From Clostridiaceae bacterium (lineage in GTDB: Bacteria; Bacillota; Clostridia; UBA1212; DUPL01), in the NCBI GenBank assembly GCA_012522035.1, contig JAAYLF010000030.1:1-6697 (forward strand): a stretch of DNA of 6,697 nt, given 5' to 3'. The notes beneath the pieces were generated by a model. It made no database searches. It was not told the origin of the DNA and worked only from the letters and a program-made list of their open reading frames with translations. Below are positions 1 through 6,344 of this stretch, one piece after another (the stretch's first letter is position 1; the number at the start of each line of letters is the position of its first letter). Both the position numbers and the translations under genes were made by a program.

Positions 1-1206
1 ACCTACGGAGAATTTCAGAAGGAAATGGATATGTTCAACACAGCCTTCTGCGAAGTTATGATGGAAGGCGATGCAAAAGGAAGAGTATTCACTTTCCCGA
101 TACCAACCATAAATGTTACCAAGGATTTTGACTGGGACAGCCCTGTAGTGGAGAAATTCATGGAAATTACCTGCAAGTACGGTATCCCCTACTTCTCCAA
201 CTATATCAATTCCGACCTGTCTCCCGAGGATGCTCTGTCCATGTGCTGCAGACTCAGGCTTGACACCTCCGAATTGAGAAAGAGAGGCGGAGGATTGTTT
301 GGCTCCAACCCACTAACAGGCTCCATTGGAGTTGTAACCATAAATCTGCCAAGGCTTGCATACATCTCAAAGTCCGAATCCGAATTCAGGACCAGACTTT
401 GGCACCTTGTAAATCTGGCAAAGAACAGTCTTGAGATTAAGAGAAAGATTATTGAGGACCAAACCCATAAAGGGCTTTATCCTTATTCAGCCTTCTATCT
501 CAAGGATGTGTACAACAAGACAGGAAGCTACTGGTATAACCACTTTAACACCATCGGCATCATAGGTATGAATGAGGCGTGCATGAACCTGCTTGGTCCT
601 GATAATGACATAACCACACCTGAAGGACAGCGTTTTGCCATAGAAACACTAAGGTATATGAGGGATTTGATTAAGGAAATCCAGGAGGAAACCGGCCACT
701 ACTACAACCTTGAGGCAACTCCGGCAGAAGGTACAAGCTACCGTCTAGCAAAACTGGACAAGGAGAAATACAAGGATATCATAACTCAAGGTACCAATGT
801 GCCCTATTATACCAACTCCTCGCATTTGCCTGTAGGGTTCACGGATGACATTTTTGAAACCTTGGATCTGCAGGACGAACTGCAATCCCTATATACCGGA
901 GGTACGGCTCTGCACTTCTATCTGGGTGAGGAAATAAGGGATACGGAAACAGCAAAGACTTTGATTAGAAAAATATTTACCAACTACAAACTCCCATATG
1001 TCTCCCTTACCCCGACCTTCTCAGTATGCAACGACCATGGATACATTCCTGGCGAACACTTCAACTGCCCAATCTGCAGCCGTCCTGCCGAAGTCTATAC
1101 AAGAGTTGTGGGATACCTAAGACCTGTACAGAACTTCAACAAGGGCAAGAAGGAAGAGTACAAGGACAGAATCAAATACGTTATCAAGGAAGAGGTACTA
1201 TGTTAA
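1..1206 (+). CDS. nrdD: Anaerobic (class III) ribonucleoside-triphosphate reductase, C-terminal part (5' end cut by window)
   Basis: NrdD reduces ribonucleoside triphosphates to deoxyribonucleotides in the cytoplasm without oxygen, using a glycyl radical installed by NrdG. The frame is open from the first base, so the methionine at 25 is internal; 401 codons are present and the family is usually about 600-750 residues. Numbering from window codon 1, a Met-Cys-Cys-Arg motif at codons 81-84 fits the region of the catalytic thiyl-radical cysteine. It is followed by a glycine-rich segment (RGGGLFGSNPLTGS) typical of the active-site barrel. Near the end are probable zinc ligands Cys343, His346, Cys356 and Cys359, then the glycyl-radical motif RVVGYLRP with Gly371 (codon 1111-1113), 30 residues from the C-terminus. 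The stop overlaps the start of nrdG by 7 bp, indicating one operon. The adjacent cysteines are discussed as a finding. The identification is secure; the subclass is not. Confidence 0.96.
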   Translation, partial: TYGEFQKEMDMFNTAFCEVMMEGDAKGRVFTFPIPTINVTKDFDWDSPVVEKFMEITCKYGIPYFSNYINSDLSPEDALSMCCRLRLDTSELRKRGGGLFGSNPLTGSIGVVTINLPRLAYISKSESEFRTRLWHLVNLAKNSLEIKRKIIEDQTHKGLYPYSAFYLKDVYNKTGSYWYNHFNTIGIIGMNEACMNLLGPDNDITTPEGQRFAIETLRYMRDLIKEIQEETGHYYNLEATPAEGTSYRLAKLDKEKYKDIITQGTNVPYYTNSSHLPVGFTDDIFETLDLQDELQSLYTGGTALHFYLGEEIRDTETAKTLIRKIFTNYKLPYVSLTPTFSVCNDHGYIPGEHFNCPICSRPAEVYTRVVGYLRPVQNFNKGKKEEYKDRIKYVIKEEVLC

Positions 1207-1880
1207 TAGAGGGTATTGTAAAGAGTTCGCTTATTGACTTTCCAAAGACATTATCCTGCATACTTTTTACATCCAGATGTAATTTTGATTGTTTTTATTG
1301 TCACAACCGGGACCTTATCAAAGGTTCCGGTTTCCTTGTCAGTGAGGAGGAAGTATTTTCCTTTCTCGAGAAACGAAAGGGTCTTCTTGAAGGGGTTGTA
1401 ATCACAGGCGGAGAACCAACCCTTCAGAAAGACCTTGTTCCTTTCATGTCAAAGGTCAAAGCCCTGGGATACAAGATAAAACTGGACACAAACGGCAGCA
1501 GACCTGATGTGGTGAAAAATGTGCTTGAAGAAAACTTGTGCGACTATTTTGCAGTAGATTACAAGGCACCTCAAGACAGATATGAAGAGATTTGCAGCTT
1601 TCCTGGTACAAAAGTATTGGAAACAATAAACCTATTGCTTGAAAGCAATGTGGACTTTGAGGCAAGAACCACAGTCATACCTCAGTTGACCTTGGAAGAC
1701 TTGACAACCATGGCAAAGGAACTTCCCATTCTTCCCAAATATGTTTTGAACAAATATGTAAAGCCTAAGAAGTTCCTGGAAAAAGACGCGGATAAAATCA
1801 ATGCAAAGCCGTATTCACCTGATGAAATTACGAAAATGGCAGAGATTTTGAAAGAATATCAGCCAAATATTATTGCTTAG
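1200..1880 (+). CDS. nrdG: Anaerobic ribonucleoside-triphosphate reductase activating protein (radical SAM)
   Basis: NrdG is the glycyl-radical activase of NrdD. Its [4Fe-4S] cluster cleaves S-adenosylmethionine and the resulting 5'-deoxyadenosyl radical abstracts hydrogen from the NrdD glycine. The product is 226 residues. The radical-SAM signature C-x3-C-x2-C is at Cys27, Cys31 and Cys34 (SRCNFDCFYCHN), and the SAM-binding GGEPT motif is at residues 70-74. The length and the N-terminus (EGIVKSSLIDFPK) resemble the longer NrdG form (about 220-240 residues) rather than the roughly 155-residue E. coli form. The frame is open back to 1026, but that part is nrdD in another frame. I chose ATG 1200 because family homology begins there and a purine-rich AAGGAAGAGG lies just upstream. 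The start overlaps the nrdD stop by 7 bp, so translation is probably coupled. The 3' end overlaps convergent speB by 11 bp. Confidence 0.94.
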   Translation: MLIEGIVKSSLIDFPKTLSCILFTSRCNFDCFYCHNRDLIKGSGFLVSEEEVFSFLEKRKGLLEGVVITGGEPTLQKDLVPFMSKVKALGYKIKLDTNGSRPDVVKNVLEENLCDYFAVDYKAPQDRYEEICSFPGTKVLETINLLLESNVDFEARTTVIPQLTLEDLTTMAKELPILPKYVLNKYVKPKKFLEKDADKINAKPYSPDEITKMAEILKEYQPNIIA

Positions 1881-2727
1881 GTTTCAGTGCCAAAAGCATC
1901 TCTCTCACAAGCTTGCATGCAAGAGATGTGGATATTCCGCTGGCATCGTACGGAGGTGCCAGCTCGCAGACATCCACTGCAACAACATTTAGTTTGCCCA
2001 CTTTCAAAATGCCATCCAGAAGTTCTTTAAAGGAAATGCCTCCTGCTTCAGGGGTGCCTGTTCCTGGCATCTCCGACGGATTAAGCACATCCAAATCTAC
2101 GGAAAAGTATACATTTTTGCCTTTCAACTTCTCAACAACATCATCTAGAGTGTTTAAGTCAAACTTGTTAATGTACACTCTGCTTGTCGCAAACTCAAAT
2201 TCCTCTTTCGCCCCGCTTCTAATGCCGAACTGAAAGATTCTGTTTTCCCCAACCAGTTCAAAACACCTTCTCATGACAGTTGCATGGGAAAGCTTTTCCC
2301 CCATATACTCATTCCTTAAATCGCAGTGGGCATCAAAGTGGATGATATGCAAATCAGGAAATATCTCTGTACAAGCCCTGACCTGGGCAAGGGTTACCAA
2401 ATGCTCTCCACCTACAAGGAAGGGGAGTTTTTTGTCCTTTAGAATCCCAAGAGCATAAGTTTTAGTAATTTCCAATACCTTCTGTGTATTGCCAATGGGA
2501 ATTTCCAGGTCTCCTCCATCATAGATATTGAAATCCGTCAAATCCAAATCCTGATATGGACTATAGGTCTCTATTCCATAACTTTCATTTCTTATAGAAG
2601 AAGGGGCAAATCTTGCCCCTGGTCTGTAGGATGTGGTTCCATCGAACGGACACCCGTATATGCAAATATCACTTTCATTATATCCTTTATCCGCTCCGAT
2701 GAAGGTGTGTATGTTCATCTCTAGCAT
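1870..2727 (-). CDS. speB: Agmatinase (agmatine ureohydrolase)
   Basis: SpeB hydrolyses agmatine to putrescine and urea with a binuclear manganese centre. The 285-residue protein has the full ureohydrolase metal set: His109 in GGEHL, Asp132, His134 and Asp136 in HFDAHCD, and Asp211 and Asp213 in SVDLDVLNP. The C-terminal segment VDVCELAPPYD is also typical of the family. Arginase or formimidoylglutamase activity is conceivable from family membership alone. Agmatinase is preferred because the adjacent genes encode an arginine-type decarboxylase and spermidine synthase. The ATG at 2727 is chosen over the internal ATG at 2718 because AAAGGAG sits 11 bases before it and 20 before the other. The start overlaps the end of speE by 7 bp (2721-2727), so it is probably translated by coupling. 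It is the last gene of the operon, and its stop lies inside the nrdG reading frame on the opposite strand. Confidence 0.94.
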   Translation of the reverse strand: MLEMNIHTFIGADKGYNESDICIYGCPFDGTTSYRPGARFAPSSIRNESYGIETYSPYQDLDLTDFNIYDGGDLEIPIGNTQKVLEITKTYALGILKDKKLPFLVGGEHLVTLAQVRACTEIFPDLHIIHFDAHCDLRNEYMGEKLSHATVMRRCFELVGENRIFQFGIRSGAKEEFEFATSRVYINKFDLNTLDDVVEKLKGKNVYFSVDLDVLNPSEMPGTGTPEAGGISFKELLDGILKVGKLNVVAVDVCELAPPYDASGISTSLACKLVREMLLALKPKQ

Positions 2728-3569
2728 TTTTCAAGCAGCTCCTTTACATAAGTAGGAAGATAAAAAGCACCTACATGGAGATCGGTGTTGTAGTATTTCG
2801 TTTCGAGATTGAACTTTCTCCATTCCTCCGCCTTCAAATCCCTGATTGGATCCAGGGATCGGGAAGCAAATCCAAAACACCAATGTCCCGAAGGATATGT
2901 GGGGATGTGGGCCTGGTAAACCTTGCTTATCGGGAATATGGATTTTATAAGCCTGTGAGATCTCTGCATTGCTTCTCTGTCGCCTTCATAATACGGGCTT
3001 TCATGCTGGTTAACAAGAATGCCGTCCTCTTTCAATGCTTTAAAGCAGTTTCCGTAAAACTCTTTTGTAAACAAGGCCTCTCCCGGTCCAAAAGGATCTG
3101 TGGAGTCGACAATTATCAAGTCGTATTCATTAACCACTCTTCTTACATATTTGACTCCGTCCTCAAAAAACAGATTAACCCTTTTGTCATCAAAAGAGCA
3201 GGCAGTCTGGGGTATGTGCTTTTTGCAAACATCAACCACCATCTTGTCTATCTCCACCATGTCTATTCTTTCAATATGATCATACCTGGCAAGCTCCCTT
3301 ACTGTTCCGCCATCCCCTGCACCTATTACCAGCACATCCTTGATCTTGGGATTAACCGCCATAGCTACATGGGTTATCATTTCATGGTAAACAAACTCAT
3401 CCCTTTCAGTAAGCATGAGAAGTCCGTCAAGCACAAGTATTTTCCCAAATTCATAAGTATCAAAAACAGCAATATCCTGAAACTCACTTTTCGCACTCTC
3501 AAGCTGCTTCTTAATCTTTATCGAAAACTTTGCATAGTCAGTATGCTCTTCAGTGTACCATAGTTCCAT
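2721..3569 (-). CDS. speE: Polyamine aminopropyltransferase (spermidine synthase)
   Basis: SpeE transfers the aminopropyl group of decarboxylated S-adenosylmethionine to putrescine, giving spermidine and methylthioadenosine in the cytoplasm. The 282-residue product is of normal family length. In order it shows an N-terminal beta domain (MELWYTEEHT), YHEMITH at 61-67, the Rossmann nucleotide motif GAGDGG at 83-88, an acidic VEID at 105-108, EDG at 136-138, the catalytic DSTDPFGP at 155-162 with Asp155 as probable base, and PTYPSGHW at 223-230. Two ATG codons are adjacent (3572 and 3569). The second is preferred because GGAGGG lies 6 bases before it and only 3 before the first, and because family members commonly begin MELW. 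This ATG shares one base with the speA stop (TGATG). Its own stop lies inside the speB start region. Putrescine is the expected acceptor from the operon content; other acceptors cannot be excluded. Confidence 0.95.
   Translation of the reverse strand: MELWYTEEHTDYAKFSIKIKKQLESAKSEFQDIAVFDTYEFGKILVLDGLLMLTERDEFVYHEMITHVAMAVNPKIKDVLVIGAGDGGTVRELARYDHIERIDMVEIDKMVVDVCKKHIPQTACSFDDKRVNLFFEDGVKYVRRVVNEYDLIIVDSTDPFGPGEALFTKEFYGNCFKALKEDGILVNQHESPYYEGDREAMQRSHRLIKSIFPISKVYQAHIPTYPSGHWCFGFASRSLDPIRDLKAEEWRKFNLETKYYNTDLHVGAFYLPTYVKELLEKC
2739..2745 (-). promoter_or_regulatory. Ribosome binding site of speB, inside the end of speE
   Basis: AAAGGAG on the minus strand lies within the last speE codons, 11 bases before the speB ATG at 2727. 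It selects 2727 over the in-frame ATG at 2718 and lets ribosomes finishing speE re-start on speB. Confidence 0.65.
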
Positions 3570-5014
3570 CATAATCCCTCCACAACATTTATTGTCTCAA
3601 CTGTCATATCCTGCGTTCCTGTCAAAAGCGCTCCCTTTTCCTTTGCATAGGCAATATACTCAAGTATCTCCCTGGTAATGAGTTCGCCCGGCGCCAGAAT
3701 AGGAATTCCAGGCGGATATGTCATTATGAATTCAGAGCATATCCTGCCCACACTTTCCTCAATAGGAAGCGTGACTTTCTTTGCATAAAATGCTTCCTGT
3801 GGTGTTATCCTCACATCGGGAACCATATAGTCGTAGTCAAACACCTCTTCAGATTCTTTTGCATATACCCTTTTTATCTCAGACAGTGCCGATATGAGCC
3901 TTTCTATGTCCTGATACCTGTCCCCTGCAGATATAATTGCAAGAATGTTACCCATGTCGCCAAATTCCAACTGTATTCCGTATTCATCTCTCAATATGTT
4001 GAGTACTTCAATACCTGCAAGCCCTATGTTTCTAGTGTGTACTGTCAGCTTTGTGTTGTCATAGGCGTATACGGTATCACCATTTACAAGATCGCTTGAA
4101 AAGGTATAAGAGCCTCCAATCTGATCTATTTCCTTCCTTGCATAATCTGCATATTCCACAGTTTTGGCTATCATTTCCCTGCCTCTTAAGGCAAGATTTC
4201 TTCTGGCTACATCAAGAGACATCATAAGAAGATAGGATCCGCTGGTGGTTTGAGTAAGATTCAAAACCTGTCTTACATAATCCGCATCCACGTCAGGTCC
4301 GCACAAGAGGAGCGAGCTTTGTGTCAAAGAACCACCTGTTTTGTGCATGCTGACTGCAGCCATGTCAGCACCTACAGCCATTGCGGATACAGGCATGTCA
4401 TCGCCAAAATAGAAATGGGTTCCGTGAGCCTCATCCACCAGTACTTTTACACCCTTGTCCTTTGCCAGTCTTACAATTTCCTTAAGATTCGAGCAAATAC
4501 CGTAATATGTGGGATTGTTCACAAACACCGCTTTTGCATCCGGGTGCTCGTCCAGCGCTTTCTTGACATCTGCAACGGCCATGCCCAAAGGAATGCCCAG
4601 CTTTGTACTAATACCCGGATTTATATATATTGGTTTTGCACCGATTACCACAAGAGCATTTATCGCACTCCTGTGCACATTTCTCGGTATTATTATCTTG
4701 TCTCCTGCCTTGCAGGTGGACATTATCATCGTCTGTACGGCAGACGAAGTACCGTTCACCATGAAAAATGCTTCGCTGGCAGAAAAAGCTTCCGCGCACA
4801 GTTTTTGAGCCTCCTTAATAACGGAAGACGGGTGAATCAGGTTGTCAAGGGGTTTTCTTGAGTTGTAATCGACTCTAAGACAATTCTCACCCAGAAACTC
4901 TGCAAGTTCAGGATTGCCTCGTCCGCCCTTATGCCCGGGTACATCGAATGCAACTACCCTTTCCACCTTGTGGCTCTTTACTGCTTCAAATAGTGGTGCT
5001 CTATTCTGATCCAT
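3569..5014 (-). CDS. speA: PLP-dependent Orn/Lys/Arg decarboxylase family, probable arginine decarboxylase
   Basis: This is a fold-type I pyridoxal-phosphate decarboxylase of the short, Bacillus SpeA-like kind, 481 residues, predicted to convert arginine to agmatine and CO2. Visible motifs are PGHKGG near 26-31, NGTSSAVQ near 87-94 (cofactor phosphate and ring region), DEAHGTHF at 194-201 (Asp194 and His197 contact the cofactor) and SMHKTGG with Lys225 as the Schiff-base lysine. The C-terminal domain carries PPGIPILAPGE. Substrate cannot be read from these motifs, and lysine or ornithine decarboxylases share them. Arginine is inferred from agmatinase in the same operon. The frame extends to a TTG at 5029, but that TTG overlaps the ribosome-binding purines. 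ATG 5014 is therefore chosen, with GGAG 9 bases upstream. The gene follows speD by 18 bp, and its TGA stop shares a base with the speE start. Confidence 0.92.
   Translation of the reverse strand: MDQNRAPLFEAVKSHKVERVVAFDVPGHKGGRGNPELAEFLGENCLRVDYNSRKPLDNLIHPSSVIKEAQKLCAEAFSASEAFFMVNGTSSAVQTMIMSTCKAGDKIIIPRNVHRSAINALVVIGAKPIYINPGISTKLGIPLGMAVADVKKALDEHPDAKAVFVNNPTYYGICSNLKEIVRLAKDKGVKVLVDEAHGTHFYFGDDMPVSAMAVGADMAAVSMHKTGGSLTQSSLLLCGPDVDADYVRQVLNLTQTTSGSYLLMMSLDVARRNLALRGREMIAKTVEYADYARKEIDQIGGSYTFSSDLVNGDTVYAYDNTKLTVHTRNIGLAGIEVLNILRDEYGIQLEFGDMGNILAIISAGDRYQDIERLISALSEIKRVYAKESEEVFDYDYMVPDVRITPQEAFYAKKVTLPIEESVGRICSEFIMTYPPGIPILAPGELITREILEYIAYAKEKGALLTGTQDMTVETINVVEGL
3576..3581 (-). promoter_or_regulatory. 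Ribosome binding site of speE, inside the end of speA
   Basis: GGAGGG on the minus strand, within the final speA codons, lies 6 bases before ATG 3569 and 3 before ATG 3572. The spacing favours the second of the two adjacent ATG codons as the speE start. Confidence 0.65.
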
Positions 5015-5018
5015 TTTG

Positions 5019-5027
5019 CCTCTCTCC
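5019..5027 (-). promoter_or_regulatory. Ribosome binding site of speA in the speD-speA gap
   Basis: GGAGAGAGG on the minus strand fills most of the 18-base gap after the speD stop. It gives a spacing of 9 (from GGAG) or 4 (from AGAGG) to the ATG at 5014. The alternative TTG start at 5029 shares its G with this element and has no separate site of its own. Confidence 0.65.
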
Positions 5028-5032
5028 AAAGA

Positions 5033-5851
5033 TTAATTCTGGTATATGGTCATACCACTGAAAATTTCAATCATTTCTTTTCTCAATCTATCCGTTATTT
5101 CAAGTCTTTGCTTTGGAGGCAATTCATATACATCCTTGTTAAACAAATAATTTTGTAAATCTATTTCCTTAATCAGCATTTTAGTATGAAAGATATTTGC
5201 CTGATAAACGTTTACATCAACAACATCATACTTTTTCAAGGTTTCCTTGTCTATATAGTCCTGGATGGATTTTATGTCGTGATCTATATAATATTTTTTA
5301 CCTTCCAGATCCCTTGTGAAGCCGCGAACCCTGTAATCTATTGTTATAATATCGGAGTCAAAGCTCTCAATGAGGTAGTTCAAGGCTTTTAGCGGAGATA
5401 CTCTTCCGCAGGTTGACACATCAATATCAACCCTGAAGGTAGATATTGCATTGTCAGGATGGGCTTCAGGATATGTGTGCACTGTAACATGGCTTTTATC
5501 CAAATGTGCGTGAATGGTTTCCTTGTACCCTATTATTCCTTTTCCTAAATTGCACGTTTCATCAACTTGTGATTCTGACAAGGCTCCTTCTGCAATCAAT
5601 ATGTTTACAGAAGCACCTTGTGGGTCATAATCCTGTTTTGATATGTTGAGTATGTGTGCACCTATAAGTTCAGTAACGTTGCACAGAATTGATGTCAGCC
5701 TTTCCGAGTTATACTGTTCATCAATGTATGCGATATAATCTCTTTGCTCCCTTTCCGTTTTTGCATAGCTTACATCATAGATATTGAAGCTAAGAGTCTT
5801 GGTCAGGTTATTGAACCCATACAATGCCAACTTTTTTGCCAACTCTAACAT
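5033..5851 (-). CDS. speD: S-adenosylmethionine decarboxylase proenzyme, long E. coli-type
   Basis: SpeD supplies decarboxylated S-adenosylmethionine, the aminopropyl donor for SpeE. It is made as a proenzyme that cleaves itself to create a pyruvoyl cofactor. The 272-residue protein is full length and resembles the about 264-residue E. coli enzyme along its whole length (GFNNLTK, YIAYIDEQYN, QDYDPQGASV, SPLKALNYLIE, DYRVRGFTRD, NIFHTKML). The processing site is Lys119-Ser120 within LDKSHVTVHTYPE, and Ser120 would become the pyruvoyl group. Cys148 in VSTCG matches the conserved catalytic cysteine. The frame is open to a TTG at 5863, but ATG 5851 is preferred as the only nearby ATG. A partial ribosome site, GAAAGG, lies close before it (spacing about 4), so the exact start is less sure than the gene. 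It is the first gene of the operon, with a promoter just upstream. Bacillus-type SpeD enzymes are about half this length. Confidence 0.95.
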   Translation of the reverse strand: MLELAKKLALYGFNNLTKTLSFNIYDVSYAKTEREQRDYIAYIDEQYNSERLTSILCNVTELIGAHILNISKQDYDPQGASVNILIAEGALSESQVDETCNLGKGIIGYKETIHAHLDKSHVTVHTYPEAHPDNAISTFRVDIDVSTCGRVSPLKALNYLIESFDSDIITIDYRVRGFTRDLEGKKYYIDHDIKSIQDYIDKETLKKYDVVDVNVYQANIFHTKMLIKEIDLQNYLFNKDVYELPPKQRLEITDRLRKEMIEIFSGMTIYQN

Positions 5852-5882
5852 CACGCCTTTCAAATATAATGATACAGCTAGA

Positions 5883-5911
5883 ATAATACCCTATTTCCAC
5901 ACAAAAAACAA
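5883..5911 (-). promoter_or_regulatory. Putative sigma-A promoter of the speDAEB operon
   Basis: Read on the minus strand, TTGTTT (5911-5906) is followed after exactly 17 bases by TATTAT (5888-5883). These are close to the -35 and -10 consensus. Transcription would begin near 5876, giving a leader of about 25 bases before the speD ATG at 5851. This is the only sizeable upstream space for the four-gene operon. The assignment rests on consensus match and position only. Confidence 0.6.
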
Positions 5912-5926
5912 CAAATTAATTGTGTG
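5898..5926. repeat. Inverted repeat in the divergent promoter region, possible operator
   Basis: CACACAA at 5898-5904 is the exact reverse complement of TTGTGTG at 5920-5926, separated by 15 bases. The space between contains the proposed speD -35 box (5906-5911) and the small palindrome AATTAATT. Arms of 7 bases can arise by chance in AT-rich DNA. The position around the -35 makes a regulator site plausible, but I recognise no known operator. Confidence 0.3.
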
Positions 5927-5932
5927 ATATTG

Positions 5933-5963
5933 TTACAGATATCAGCACTTTTTATGTTATAAT
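5933..5963 (+). promoter_or_regulatory. Putative trxA promoter with extended -10
   Basis: TATAAT at 5958-5963 is a perfect -10 box preceded by TG one base away (TGTTATAAT), the extended -10 form that tolerates a weak -35. The best -35 is a poor TTACAG at 5933-5938 with a 19-base spacer. Transcription would start near 5970, leaving a leader of about 62 bases before trxA. A second TATAAT at 5984-5989 has no recognisable -35 but could be an alternative start. Confidence 0.6.
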
Positions 5964-6017
5964 ATATCCTGAACAAGAAATAATATAATAAAGCAACCAA
6001 ATGTAGCCAATAAATGT

Positions 6018-6025
6018 AAAGGAGG
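6018..6025 (+). promoter_or_regulatory. Strong ribosome binding site of trxA
   Basis: AAAGGAGG is nearly a full complement of the 16S rRNA 3' end and lies 6 bases before the trxA ATG. It fixes the start and suggests high translation. It is the strongest such site in the window. Confidence 0.85.
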
Positions 6026-6031
6026 ATTAAC

Positions 6032-6343
6032 ATGAGTGTAATAACATTGACAAAGGATAATTTCGAAGAAGAGGTATTGAATTCAGACGTACCTGTATTG
6101 GTGGATTTCTGGGCTAGCTGGTGCGGTCCATGCAGAATGATTTCCCCCATCATTGAAGAAATAGCAGCAGAGGAAACAGGAATCAAGGTTGGCAAAGTTA
6201 ACGTTGATGACGAGCCTGAACTTGCATCAACTTACAACATAATGAGCATCCCTACAATCATGGTGTTTAAAAACGGCGAGGTTGTGAATGTCGCGGTTGG
6301 AGCAAAGCCAAAATCAGCACTCCTCTCACTGGTAAAAAGCTAA
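6032..6343 (+). CDS. trxA: Thioredoxin
   Basis: This small cytoplasmic disulfide reductase is 103 residues, the standard thioredoxin length. The redox motif WCGPC is at residues 30-34, with Cys31 as nucleophile and Cys34 as resolving cysteine, in the context VDFWASWCGPC. Asp25 corresponds to the buried aspartate. The cis-proline is Pro74 in SIPT, followed by the FKNGE turn. The start is clear: AAAGGAGG at 6018-6025 lies 6 bases before the ATG. It is the first gene after a divergent promoter region and would be recycled by a thioredoxin reductase encoded elsewhere. A possible client nearby is the class III reductase, but no shared transcript links them. A terminator-shaped hairpin follows the stop by 18 bases, within the next gene. 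Confidence 0.96.
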   Translation: MSVITLTKDNFEEEVLNSDVPVLVDFWASWCGPCRMISPIIEEIAAEETGIKVGKVNVDDEPELASTYNIMSIPTIMVFKNGEVVNVAVGAKPKSALLSLVKS

Positions 6344-6344
6344 T

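Noticed and set aside
1026..1199. N-terminal extension of the nrdG frame by 58 codons.
   Set aside because: This stretch codes for the zinc site and glycyl-radical end of NrdD in another frame. NrdG similarity begins at ATG 1200.
1898..1963. Palindrome CTTGCATGCAAG (1912-1923), the repeat CATCTCT/AGAGATG around it, and a 7-bp stem GCTGGCA/TGCCAGC (1939-1963), considered as terminators for nrdDG.
   Set aside because: None is followed by a T-tract on either strand and all lie within conserved speB codons, so they are more likely coding coincidence. They remain possible weak pause sites.
2775..3563. A 262-codon open frame on the plus strand covering nearly all of speE.
   Set aside because: It is fully antisense to a gene with intact spermidine synthase motifs, has no ribosome binding site or recognisable domain, and its composition reads as a complement shadow.
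4250..4861. Open frames of 203 and 99 codons on the plus strand opposite speA.
   Set aside because: Both are antisense to the well-supported decarboxylase and show no motif. The hydrophobic stretch in the shorter one is a by-product of the complementary codons.
6001..6006. A start-stop minimal frame (ATGTAG) in the trxA leader.
   Set aside because: It has no ribosome binding site before it, and trxA has a strong one of its own 12 bases later.
5878..6195. A 105-codon minus-strand frame with a hydrophobic segment, spanning the trxA start and the divergent promoters.
   Set aside because: It overlaps trxA antisense and the promoter region. The hydrophobic run comes from AT-rich intergenic DNA, and no ribosome binding site was seen.
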